DNA from: DASROJ01 sp035646975
Lineage (GTDB): Bacteria; Acidobacteriota; Polarisedimenticolia; JACPZX01; DASXTC01
Direction of reading: 5' to 3'
Length of the DNA stretch: 12,480 bases
Assembly (NCBI GenBank): GCA_035646975.1
Contig: DASROJ010000313.1
Location: forward strand, 1 to 12,480
Shown: piece after piece, positions 6,213 to 12,480 of the stretch
How the letters are laid out: each line of letters opens with the position of its first letter
Position numbering within the stretch: position 1 is the stretch's first letter
Notes under the pieces: generated by a model
Told to the model about the DNA's origin: nothing
The model's input: only the letters and a program-made list of their open reading frames with translations
Database searches by the model: none
Made by a program: the position numbers and the translations under genes

Positions 6213-6677
6213 ATGGACACCTACGTTCCCAAAGGGCTGAACCAGGATCCGAAGTGGTTTCTGGTGGATGCCGAGGGAAAGACGCTGGGACGCCTGGCGA
6301 CCGTTGTCGCCTCGCACCTCAGAGGCAAGCACCGCCCGACCTTCGCTCCGAACTACGATCATGGCGACCATGTCATCGTCGTCAACGCGTCGAAGGTGGT
6401 GCTCACGGGGAACAAGAAGGACGACAAGATGTACCGGCGACACACCGGTTATCCCGGAGGCATCAGGGAGATCACGGCAGGCAAACTTCTGGCGACGCGC
6501 CCCGAGAGAGTCATCGAGTCGGCGGTCACCGGGATGCTTCCCAAGAACTCCATGGGCAGAAAACTGATCACGAAGCTGAAGGTCTATGCAGGTTCCGAAC
6601 ACCCCCACGCAGCCCAGAAGCCCGAGCCCCTGACGGTTCTGGCCACCGCTGAGCGAGCCGGGCGGGCGCGGGTCTGA
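6213..6677 (+). CDS. rplM: 50S ribosomal protein L13
   Basis: A 154-residue protein of the large ribosomal subunit that binds 23S rRNA early in assembly. Recognisable blocks are WFLVDAEGKTLGRLAT (15-30), the NYDHGDHVIVVNASKV segment (47-62), MYRRHTGYPGG (73-83), the signature VTGMLPKNSMGRKL (105-118) and LKVYAGSEHPHAAQKP (122-137). It is slightly longer than E. coli L13 (142 residues) because of a short basic tail. The ATG has GGAG 10 nt upstream. It is the first gene of the conserved rplM-rpsI pair, with a strong promoter just upstream. In E. coli L13 represses its own mRNA; I cannot recognise a comparable leader fold here. Confidence 0.98.
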   Translation: MDTYVPKGLNQDPKWFLVDAEGKTLGRLATVVASHLRGKHRPTFAPNYDHGDHVIVVNASKVVLTGNKKDDKMYRRHTGYPGGIREITAGKLLATRPERVIESAVTGMLPKNSMGRKLITKLKVYAGSEHPHAAQKPEPLTVLATAERAGRARV

Positions 6678-6684
6678 GAGGAGG
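6677..6684 (+). promoter_or_regulatory. Strong ribosome binding site fixing the TTG start of rpsI
   Basis: AGAGGAGG begins on the last base of the rplM stop codon and ends 9 nt before the TTG at 6694. No ATG or GTG lies at a better distance, so TTG is the likely start. Confidence 0.75.
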
Positions 6685-6693
6685 TAGGCGGTC

Positions 6694-7089
6694 TTGGCGG
6701 CCACCATCGAGTATTACGGCACTGGCAAGAGGAAAAACGCAGTAGCCAGGGTTCTTCTGAGGCCCGGGCAGGGTGACATAAAGATCAACGATCGCGACAT
6801 CGAGACCTACTTCCCCAGCGCAGTCCTGCGGACCGTCGTCCGTTCGCCGCTTCTGGTCACCGAGACGGCGGAAAGATTCAACATCAACGTCAACGTCAAC
6901 GGCGGCGGGATGGCCGGCCAGGCCGGCGCCGTGCGTCACGGCATATCGCGCGCGCTGCTCGAGTACAACACCGAACTGAGGATGAAGCTCAAGGAGGCGG
7001 GGTTCCTGACCAGGGACTCCCGAATCAAGGAACGCAAGAAGTACGGACAGAAGGGGGCCCGAAAGCGCTTCCAGTTCTCCAAGAGATAG
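6694..7089 (+). CDS. rpsI: 30S ribosomal protein S9
   Basis: A 131-residue small-subunit protein whose C-terminal tail reaches the P-site tRNA. Visible landmarks are YYGTGKRKNAVARVLL (7-22), the family signature NGGGMAGQAGAVRHGISRAL (69-88), TRDSRIKERKKYGQKGARK (106-124) and the hallmark basic ending FQFSKR. Length is normal. It begins with TTG, 16 nt after rplM, behind a very strong Shine-Dalgarno sequence. The pair is translated from one mRNA, which may continue into the rpsB operon, since no T-tract terminator follows. Confidence 0.98.
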   Translation: MAATIEYYGTGKRKNAVARVLLRPGQGDIKINDRDIETYFPSAVLRTVVRSPLLVTETAERFNINVNVNGGGMAGQAGAVRHGISRALLEYNTELRMKLKEAGFLTRDSRIKERKKYGQKGARKRFQFSKR

Positions 7090-7197
7090 TTGGAGCGGGG
7101 AATCGCTGATGGCCGCGACATGCCGGCTCGAGTCGCCGGAGCGCAGGCCCTGACCGCCGGCTGGCGACGTACATAACGCACGATCAGGAGGATCCGC
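7090..7197 (+). other. rpsI-rpsB spacer with a weak stem, possible S2 leader
   Basis: This 108-nt gap contains GTCGCC (7132-7137) and GGCGAC (7162-7167), which can pair around a 24-nt loop, and the rpsB ribosome site. A weak promoter-like pair (CTGACC at 7150, CATAAC at 7172) is present but unconvincing. S2 autoregulates through its leader in some bacteria; whether this spacer does so cannot be seen. Confidence 0.25.
7186..7191 (+). promoter_or_regulatory. Ribosome binding site fixing the TTG start of rpsB
   Basis: A perfect AGGAGG lies 6 nt before the TTG at 7198. The next in-frame ATG at 7213 would be 21 nt away and would remove five residues. Confidence 0.75.
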
Positions 7198-8088
7198 TTG
7201 GCATCGGTTTCAATGAAGGAATTGCTCGAAGCTGGAGTGCATTTCGGCCACCAGACAAAACGCTGGAACCCCAAGATGAAGCCCTTCATCTTCGGCCAGC
7301 GAAACGGCATCTACATCATTGATCTCCAGCAGACAGTGATACGGGCCCAGAAGGCCGTCGACTTCGTTACCAATCTCGCGGCGGAAGGGGGCTCGGTTCT
7401 CTTCGTCGGAACCAAGCGTCAGGCGCAGGAAACGATCCAGGAAGAAGCGGGTCGTTGCGGCATGCCGTTCGTCAACAATCGATGGCTGGGCGGCACCCTG
7501 ACCAACTTCATGACGATCAAGAAGCGGATCGAGCGGCTCCGTTTCCTCGAGTCCCTGGAAACCGATTCCCATCGGCGCGACATGCTGACCAAGAAGGAGC
7601 TGGGGAAACTCGAGAAGGAACGGGTGAAGCTCGACAAGGTTCTCTCCGGCATCAAGAACATGAGCGGCCTCCCCCAGGCGATCTTCGTAATCGACCCGAA
7701 GAAGGAACACATCGCGGTCACCGAGGCGCGCAAGCTCAGCATTCCGGTCATCGCGGTGGTGGACACCAATTGCGATCCGGACATCATCGATTTCATCATC
7801 CCCGGCAATGACGACGCGATCAGGGCGATCCGGCTCTTCACGGGACGCATGGCGGATTCCGTGACCGAGGGGCAGAACCTCCACCAGAGGCGAAGCGCCG
7901 ATGCGGCGCAGCAGAAGGAAGAGCCGGGCGAGGCCGGGGCGGGGGATGCCACCGGCGAGTCGAAGGGCGCCGCCGGCAAGCCCAGACCCAGGGTGCGTGC
8001 TCGGGCTGCGTCAGCCGAAACCCCGGGCGCCACCGACGCGGGGGAGACCCCGGCGCCGAAGGGAAAGGTGCCGGCGGAGATCGTCTGA
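7198..8088 (+). CDS. rpsB: 30S ribosomal protein S2 with a long C-terminal extension
   Basis: A 296-residue small-subunit protein that binds 16S rRNA and is needed to recruit S1. The core (about 1-228) has LLEAGVHFGHQTKRWNPKM (9-27), FVGTKRQAQE (69-78), NNRWLGGTLTN (93-103), FVIDPKKEHIAVTEARKL (163-180) and AVVDTNCDPDIIDFIIPGND (186-205). The last 66 or so residues (231-296) are a low-complexity tail rich in Ala, Gly, Pro, Glu, Lys and Arg. It has a basic patch, KPRPRVRARA, at 261-270 and no predicted fold. Bacterial S2 is usually about 230-260 residues, so the tail is an extension, though such tails are known in high-GC phyla. It is the first gene of the rpsB-tsf-pyrH-frr operon. Confidence 0.97.
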   Translation: MASVSMKELLEAGVHFGHQTKRWNPKMKPFIFGQRNGIYIIDLQQTVIRAQKAVDFVTNLAAEGGSVLFVGTKRQAQETIQEEAGRCGMPFVNNRWLGGTLTNFMTIKKRIERLRFLESLETDSHRRDMLTKKELGKLEKERVKLDKVLSGIKNMSGLPQAIFVIDPKKEHIAVTEARKLSIPVIAVVDTNCDPDIIDFIIPGNDDAIRAIRLFTGRMADSVTEGQNLHQRRSADAAQQKEEPGEAGAGDATGESKGAAGKPRPRVRARAASAETPGATDAGETPAPKGKVPAEIV

Positions 8089-8171
8089 CCGGGCTCTCCG
8101 CCGGGAAACGCGCGCCTTTCGCCTGGCCGTCCTGAAAACTCACATCGAAGATCCGAACACGGAGGCAACTC

Positions 8172-8786
8172 ATGGAAATCACGGCATCCATGGTCAAGGA
8201 TCTGCGCGAGCGGACCGGGACAGGGATGATGGAATGCAAGACCGCCCTGGTGGAAGCCGGGGGCAACATCGATGCGGCGATCGCCATCCTTCGCAAGAAG
8301 GGGCTCTCGGCAGGCGCCAAGAAGGCGCATCGCGAGACCTCCGAGGGGCTGGTCGGCTCGTACATCCATGTCGGCGGCAAGATCGGCGTGATGGTCGAGA
8401 TCAACTGCGAGACCGATTTCGTGGCGCGCACGACCGACTTCCAGCAGCTCGTCAAGGACATCAGCATGCACGTGGCCGCGTCGGCGCCGCGATTCGTGGG
8501 GCGTGAAGAAGTCACCCCGGAGCTCCTCGCGGCGGAAAGAGCCATCTACACCGACCAGGCGGCAAAAACGGGCAAGCCGGCCGCCGTCGTCGAAAAGATC
8601 GTCGATGGGAAGATCGAGAAGTTCTACGCCGAGGCCTGCCTGCTGGAACAGCCGTTCGTGAAGGACCCCTCGATTACCGTCAAGGACCTCGTCTCCTCCG
8701 TCATCGGCAAGCTGGGCGAGAACATCCGCATCAAGCGGTTCGCCCGGTTCGTCCTCGGGGAGAGCGTCGAGGCCAAGCAGTCCTGA
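8172..8786 (+). CDS. tsf: Elongation factor Ts, short form
   Basis: This is the guanine-nucleotide exchange factor for EF-Tu, in the cytoplasm. The 204-residue product has the N-terminal UBA-like domain (ITASMVKDLRERTGTGMMECKTAL, within 3-26), the EF-Tu contact motif TDFVAR (81-86) and a core ending in the C-terminal module (LGENIRIKRFARF, 181-193). It is much shorter than E. coli EF-Ts (283 residues). It belongs to the single-core type seen in Thermus and many other bacteria, so this is not a truncation. GGAGG (8161-8165) lies 6 nt before the ATG. The 83-nt gap after rpsB has no clear terminator. Its stop codon overlaps the pyrH start. Confidence 0.97.
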   Translation: MEITASMVKDLRERTGTGMMECKTALVEAGGNIDAAIAILRKKGLSAGAKKAHRETSEGLVGSYIHVGGKIGVMVEINCETDFVARTTDFQQLVKDISMHVAASAPRFVGREEVTPELLAAERAIYTDQAAKTGKPAAVVEKIVDGKIEKFYAEACLLEQPFVKDPSITVKDLVSSVIGKLGENIRIKRFARFVLGESVEAKQS

Positions 8787-9523
8787 TGGGCAGCCGCGAA
8801 GCGCCAGGGCCCGCCCCCGTGTATCGCCGAATCCTGCTCAAGCTGAGCGGTGAGGCGCTCATGGGGACCTCCGGGTTCGGCATCGATGCCACGGTGGTCA
8901 CCCGCATCGCGGAGGAAATCCGCGAGGTTCACGGACTCGGCGTCGAAGTCGCGGTGGTGATGGGCGGCGGCAACATCTTTCGCGGGCTGTCGGCAAGGGC
9001 CCAGAAGATGGACCGGGTCGCTGCCGACCACATGGGCATGCTGGCCACCGTGATCAACAGCCTGGCGCTCCAGGATGCGCTCGAGCAGCTCGGCGTGGTC
9101 ACGCGGGTGCTGTCGGCCATCGAGATGCGCGCGATGGCAGAGCCCTACTTCAGGCGCCGGGCCATCCGGCATCTGGAGAAAGGCCGGGTGATCCTGCTTG
9201 CGGCCGGCACGGGCAACCCCTACTTCACCACCGACTCTGCGGCGGCCCTGCGCGCCATGGAAGTCAAGGCCGAGGTCCTGCTCAAGGCCACGCGTGTCGA
9301 CGGCGTCTTCACGGCGGATCCGCACAAGGATCCGAAGGCCACCAAGATCGATCGCATCCGGTACATCCAGGTGCTCGAGCAGGGGCTCAAGGTGATGGAC
9401 ACCACGGCCATCTCGCTTTGCATGGACAACAACCTCCCCATCATCGTCTTCAACCTGACCGATCGTGGTAACATCAAGCGCGTCGTGATGGGGGAAAAGA
9501 TCGGATCCATCGTCGGAGAATAG
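8786..9523 (+). CDS. pyrH: Uridylate (UMP) kinase
   Basis: This 245-residue amino-acid-kinase-fold enzyme phosphorylates UMP to UDP with ATP, in pyrimidine nucleotide synthesis. Key blocks are LLKLSGEAL (17-25), VVMGGGNIFRG (57-67), the DHMGMLATVINSLALQDAL stretch (81-99) typical of bacterial PyrH, GTGNPYFTTD (141-150) and ATRVDGVFTADPHKDP (168-183). The ATG overlaps the tsf stop (TGATG at 8784-8788), so translation is probably coupled. The first dozen residues (Gly/Pro/Ala-rich) precede the usual start of the fold. The enzyme is typically hexameric and regulated by GTP and UTP (family knowledge). It shares its fold with the carbamate kinase upstream but not its signatures. Confidence 0.97.
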   Translation: MGSREAPGPAPVYRRILLKLSGEALMGTSGFGIDATVVTRIAEEIREVHGLGVEVAVVMGGGNIFRGLSARAQKMDRVAADHMGMLATVINSLALQDALEQLGVVTRVLSAIEMRAMAEPYFRRRAIRHLEKGRVILLAAGTGNPYFTTDSAAALRAMEVKAEVLLKATRVDGVFTADPHKDPKATKIDRIRYIQVLEQGLKVMDTTAISLCMDNNLPIIVFNLTDRGNIKRVVMGEKIGSIVGE

Positions 9524-9551
9524 GACTGAGAGCAGGACGGGGAGTACGGGA

Positions 9552-10109
9552 ATGCTCAACGATCTCTATGCCCAGACCGAAAAAAAGATGAAGGACCAGG
9601 TCGAGCACATTCGTCATGGCCTCTCCACGATCCGGACAGGCAGAGCGTCGCTCGCGATCCTGGACGGTGTGCACGTCGATTACTACGGCACCCAGACGCC
9701 GCTCAGCCAGGTGGCGACCCTGTCGATTCCCGACCCGACGCTCATCGTGGCGCAGCCCTGGGATCCCTCGGTGCTCCCCGCGATCGAAAAGGCCATCCAG
9801 AAATCCGACCTCGGGCTGAATCCCTCCAACGACGGCAAGGTGATCCGCATCCCGATCCCGCCGCTGACCGAAGAGCGCCGCAAGGACCTCGCCAAGAAGG
9901 TTCACCAGGTGGCCGAGGAGGGGCGCACGCATATCCGCCAGGCACGGCGCGACGCCAACGAGGCGGCAAAGAAGCTCGAGAAGGACAAGAAGATCTCGCA
10001 GGACGACGAAAAGCGCGGTCTCGAGCAGATACAGAAGATGACCGACCAGCACATCAAGCTCATCGACGATATCGCGAAGAAGAAGGAGCAGGAGATCCTC
10101 CAGATCTGA
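9552..10109 (+). CDS. frr: Ribosome recycling factor
   Basis: A 185-residue tRNA-mimic protein that, with EF-G, splits post-termination ribosomes. Recognised by the conserved IRTGRAS (27-33), the DYYGTQTPLSQVATLSIPDP block (43-62), NPSNDGKVIRIPIPPLTEERR (90-110) and a C-terminal helix rich in Lys/Glu (about 112-185) that packs as part of the long three-helix bundle. Length matches the family exactly. GGAG (9541-9544) lies 7 nt before the ATG. It follows pyrH by 28 nt in the classic rpsB-tsf-pyrH-frr order. Confidence 0.98.
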   Translation: MLNDLYAQTEKKMKDQVEHIRHGLSTIRTGRASLAILDGVHVDYYGTQTPLSQVATLSIPDPTLIVAQPWDPSVLPAIEKAIQKSDLGLNPSNDGKVIRIPIPPLTEERRKDLAKKVHQVAEEGRTHIRQARRDANEAAKKLEKDKKISQDDEKRGLEQIQKMTDQHIKLIDDIAKKKEQEILQI

Positions 10110-10131
10110 GCTCCCGCTTCGCTCCAGGGCT

Positions 10132-10851
10132 ATGCCGACTACAGCGCTCATCGTCGCCGCAGGTGCTGGCCTCCGAATGGGCCTGGGCACGCCGAAGGCC
10201 TTCCTGTCGATCGCGGGTCGATCGCTCATGGAACTGAGCCTCGCGGCATTCGACTCCCACCCCGGCATCGACGGGATCATCCTGATCGCGCCGGCCGACA
10301 GGCTGGAGGAGGCCAGGCGCATCGCGGCGGGCTTTCGCAAGGTGAAAGATGTCGTGGCGGGAGGGCCGCGACGGCAGGACAGCGTGAGACTCGGGCTCGA
10401 GAGTCTACGGGGGATGATCGATGACGGGCGAGCCGGCGACCCACTCGTACTCGTTCACGACGCCGCGCGTCCCCTCGTGGATGCCTCGCTGATCGCCGCG
10501 GTGATCGACTCCACCGCGCGCGTCGGCGCCGCCATTCCGGGGCTGGCGCCGTCAGACATGGTGCGACAGACGTCGAACGGCGGCGGCCCTCCGGGCCACA
10601 CCCGGGCGGGGAGCGTTCTGGACCGGCGAAGCCTCGTGCTGGTGCAGACGCCGCAGGGGTTCAGGCTGCCGTTGCTGCTCGACGCGTATGCCAGCGCGGC
10701 AGACGAGGAAGTCACCGACGACGCGGCGCTGGTGCAGCGTCTCGGCCACCCGGTGGAGGTGGTGCCTGGCTCACCATTCAACATGAAGATCACCACGCCG
10801 GGTGATCTCGAAATCGCCGCCGCGATCCTGGCGGCGCGCAACGGCTCGTGA
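10132..10851 (+). CDS. ispD: 2-C-methyl-D-erythritol 4-phosphate cytidylyltransferase
   Basis: The third enzyme of the MEP isoprenoid pathway; it joins MEP to CTP to give CDP-methylerythritol. The 239-residue product has the CTP-binding loop AAGAGLRMGLGTPKAFL (9-25, with K22), VHDAARPL (108-115), R165, TPQGF (173-177), TDDAAL (195-200) and K219 in NMKITTPGDLEIA. The segment after GAAIPGLAPSD is unusual. Where E. coli has Asp-Thr-x-Lys (Thr140), this protein has Asp-Met-Val-Arg (142-145), followed by a Gly/Pro-rich insertion of about five residues. The other key residues are kept, so it is probably active. It starts 22 nt after frr, with no strong Shine-Dalgarno site, and is followed at 18 nt by ispF. 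The enzymes of pathway steps 3 and 5 are thus adjacent. Confidence 0.95.
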   Translation: MPTTALIVAAGAGLRMGLGTPKAFLSIAGRSLMELSLAAFDSHPGIDGIILIAPADRLEEARRIAAGFRKVKDVVAGGPRRQDSVRLGLESLRGMIDDGRAGDPLVLVHDAARPLVDASLIAAVIDSTARVGAAIPGLAPSDMVRQTSNGGGPPGHTRAGSVLDRRSLVLVQTPQGFRLPLLLDAYASAADEEVTDDAALVQRLGHPVEVVPGSPFNMKITTPGDLEIAAAILAARNGS

Positions 10852-10869
10852 AGGGCGAGGTGATCTGAG

Positions 10870-11355
10870 ATGCTGCGGGTGGGGCTGGGATTCGATGTCC
10901 ATGCGTTTGCGACCCCGTCGGCCGGCCGGCCGCTGGTTCTCGGCGGTGTGACAATTCCCGGGCAGAACGGGCTGGAGGGACACTCGGACGCCGATGTCCT
11001 GGTCCATGCGGTGTGCGATGCGGTGCTGGGCGCGCTCGGACTGGGCGATCTCGGCAAACACTTCCCCGACAGCGATCCGCATCTGAAGGGGGTTTCCAGC
11101 CTGACGCTGCTCGACCGGGTCGCCAGCCTGATGGAAGAAAAAGGTTACCGGTTGATCAACCTCGACACCGTCGTCATCGCGCAGGTGCCGCGTATCGCCC
11201 CCTACGTGGAAGAGATGCGCACGAGGCTCGCCGCAGGACTCAAAGCCACCCTGGACGAGGTCAACGTGAAAGGCACTTCGCCCGAAGGGCTGGGCAGCCT
11301 GGGAAGAAAAGACGGAATCGCCGCCGAATCGATCGTCCTGCTCGGGAGGATTTGA
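10870..11355 (+). CDS. ispF: 2-C-methyl-D-erythritol 2,4-cyclodiphosphate synthase
   Basis: The fifth enzyme of the MEP pathway; it cyclises CDP-ME 2-phosphate with release of CMP. The 161-residue product has the metal ligands D9 and H11 (GFDVH) and H46 (GHSDADVLVHAVCDAVLGA, 37-55), FPDSDPHLKG (65-74) and the C-terminal VNVKGTSPEGLGSLGRKDGIA region (131-151). The last block reads KGTSPEGLG rather than the E. coli KATTTEKLG, a variant I regard as common. Normal length; the family works as a trimer with active sites at subunit interfaces. GAGG (10857-10860) lies 9 nt before the ATG. Confidence 0.97.
   Translation: MLRVGLGFDVHAFATPSAGRPLVLGGVTIPGQNGLEGHSDADVLVHAVCDAVLGALGLGDLGKHFPDSDPHLKGVSSLTLLDRVASLMEEKGYRLINLDTVVIAQVPRIAPYVEEMRTRLAAGLKATLDEVNVKGTSPEGLGSLGRKDGIAAESIVLLGRI
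11345..11349 (+). promoter_or_regulatory. Ribosome binding site fixing the GTG start of gltX
   Basis: GGAGG inside the last codons of ispF lies 8 nt before the GTG at 11358. That GTG is 2 nt after the ispF stop, pointing to coupled translation. Confidence 0.7.
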
Positions 11356-11357
11356 TC

Positions 11358-12480
11358 GTGCCGCCGGAAGTCAGGGTGAGGTTCGCCCCGTCGCCGACCG
11401 GTCATCTCCACGTGGGCAACGCCCGCACGGCGCTCTTCAACTGGCTGTACGCGCGCGGCCGCGGCGGCGCTTTCATTTTGAGGATCGAGGACACGGACCT
11501 CGAACGCTCCACCGCCAGGTCGGAAGAGGGGATCCTCGAGGACCTGCGCTGGCTCGGCCTGGATCACGACGAAGGTCCCGGCATCGGCGGTCGATTTGCC
11601 CCGTACCGGCAGTCGGAGCGCCGGCAGCGGTATGGCGCCGCGGCGCTGCGTCTTCAGCAGGCAGGTGACGCCTACCGGTGTTTCTGCTCGGTGCAGGAGC
11701 TCGAGCTGGAGCGCGAGACGCAGCGCGCCGCCGGTCTGCCGCCACGGTACGCCGGCAGGTGTCGCGACGTGTCCTCATCGGAATCGGACCGACGCGCCGC
11801 CGTGGAGCCGTTCGTGCTGCGATTCCGCGTCGCGGCCGACCGCGTCGCCTTCGACGACCTGATACGAGGCCACGTGGAATTCCCCGGCACGCAGATCGGC
11901 GACCCGGTCATCGTGCGGGCCGACGGCACGCCCACCTACAATTTCGCCGTGGTGATCGACGACCTCGACATGGAGATCACGCATGTCATCCGCGGAGAGG
12001 ATCACATTTCGAACACCCCGCGCCAGATCCTTCTTTACCGCGCCCTGGGCGCCGCGCCTCCGCTCTTCGCGCACCTCTCGCTGGTGCTGGGGCCCGATGG
12101 CAGCCCGCTTTCCAAGAGGCACGGCGCTTCATCGGTCGTCGACTTCCGCGAAAAGGGGATCCTGCCCGAGGCGTTGGTCAACTATCTCTCGCTGCTGGGA
12201 TGGGCGCACCCCGAGGGCAAGGAACTGCTCGCGGTGGACGAGCTGATCCGGGCGTTCAGCCTGGAAAGAGTCGGCCACGCGGCCGCCATGTTCGACATGA
12301 AGAAGCTGGCTTGGCTCAACGCGCATTACCTGCGCGCGGCCGCGCCCGCGCGGCTCGCCTCGGACTGCCGACCCGCGCTGGCCGCAGCCGACTTCGTGCC
12401 GGCAGCGGCCGGCTCGACCAGCCTCGAAGACTGGATTGGCCGTGCGCTTCAGACCTATGCGGGGCAGATGGAGACGCTCG
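11358..12480 (+). CDS. gltX: Glutamyl-tRNA synthetase (3' end cut by window)
   Basis: This class I aminoacyl-tRNA synthetase charges tRNA-Glu with glutamate. The frame is open from the GTG at 11358 to the window edge, giving 374 visible residues of an expected 470-500. The missing part is the end of the anticodon-binding domain. The Rossmann domain has RFAPSPTGHLHVGNARTALF (8-27, HIGH motif as HLHVG at 16-20) and FILRIEDTDLERS (39-51). NFAVVIDDLDM (195-205) and VIRGEDHISNTPRQILLY (210-227) follow, then the KMSKR loop as PLSKRHGA (250-257). A zinc-like knuckle is partly kept: C108, C110 and C135, but Asp137 where E. coli has His127. GlnRS is excluded by the GluRS-type signatures. It is the last visible gene of the rpsB operon. 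Confidence 0.97.
   Translation, partial: MPPEVRVRFAPSPTGHLHVGNARTALFNWLYARGRGGAFILRIEDTDLERSTARSEEGILEDLRWLGLDHDEGPGIGGRFAPYRQSERRQRYGAAALRLQQAGDAYRCFCSVQELELERETQRAAGLPPRYAGRCRDVSSSESDRRAAVEPFVLRFRVAADRVAFDDLIRGHVEFPGTQIGDPVIVRADGTPTYNFAVVIDDLDMEITHVIRGEDHISNTPRQILLYRALGAAPPLFAHLSLVLGPDGSPLSKRHGASSVVDFREKGILPEALVNYLSLLGWAHPEGKELLAVDELIRAFSLERVGHAAAMFDMKKLAWLNAHYLRAAAPARLASDCRPALAAADFVPAAAGSTSLEDWIGRALQTYAGQMETL

Noticed and set aside
7150..7177. Separate promoter for rpsB (CTGACC with CATAAC)
   Set aside because: Both boxes are poor matches; read-through from the rplM promoter is equally possible.
8089..8171. Terminator or promoter between rpsB and tsf
   Set aside because: CCGGG/CCCGG-like pairing at 8090-8105 lacks a T-run and no -35/-10 pair is visible; only the tsf ribosome site is clear.

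Overview
This is a GC-rich bacterial chromosome segment (roughly two-thirds G+C by eye, with strong G/C third-position bias). Genes are tightly packed, Shine-Dalgarno sites are clear, and GTG and TTG starts are frequent. Protein families are bacterial throughout. The gene order (rplM-rpsI, rpsB-tsf-pyrH-frr, then ispD-ispF-gltX) and a UbiE/MenG methyltransferase suit a Gram-negative-like lineage. An Acidobacteriota-type or other deep-branching high-GC phylum is my guess, not something the window proves. No mobile elements, CRISPR arrays, tRNAs or rRNAs were seen.

Layout, left to right. (1) 1-324 is the end of a coiled-coil protein of unknown function. It is followed by an NtrC-type sigma-54 response regulator (420-1802). 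(2) 1803-2001 is a regulatory-looking gap with a tandem 15-bp repeat, a good sigma-70-like promoter with an extended -10, and a short GC hairpin followed by seven T. (3) 2002-5224 is a three-gene operon: a cyclic-2,3-diphosphoglycerate-synthetase-like P-loop protein, a carbamate kinase (arcC) and an ornithine carbamoyltransferase (argF). (4) 5199-5924, minus strand, is a UbiE/MenG quinone C-methyltransferase whose 3' end overlaps argF by 26 bp. (5) 5925-6212 is a divergent intergenic region with a long-loop inverted repeat and an rplM promoter whose spacer contains a perfect 7+7 palindrome. (6) 6213-7089 is rplM-rpsI. (7) 7198 to the right edge is one apparent operon: rpsB, tsf, pyrH, frr, ispD, ispF and gltX (cut by the window end).

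How the genes fit together. Most of the window is core translation: ribosomal proteins L13, S9 and S2, elongation factor Ts, ribosome recycling factor and glutamyl-tRNA synthetase. UMP kinase and two MEP-pathway isoprenoid enzymes are interleaved with these. IspD/IspF make isoprenoid precursors, and UbiE/MenG finishes a prenylated quinone, so the two are metabolically related. The least ordinary part is the carbamoyl-phosphate cluster. Carbamate kinase and OTCase sit together without arginine deiminase, and are led by a nucleotide-binding protein whose archaeal relative makes cyclic 2,3-diphosphoglycerate but whose bacterial role is, as far as I know, unsettled. That module and its leader are the best candidates for something undescribed.
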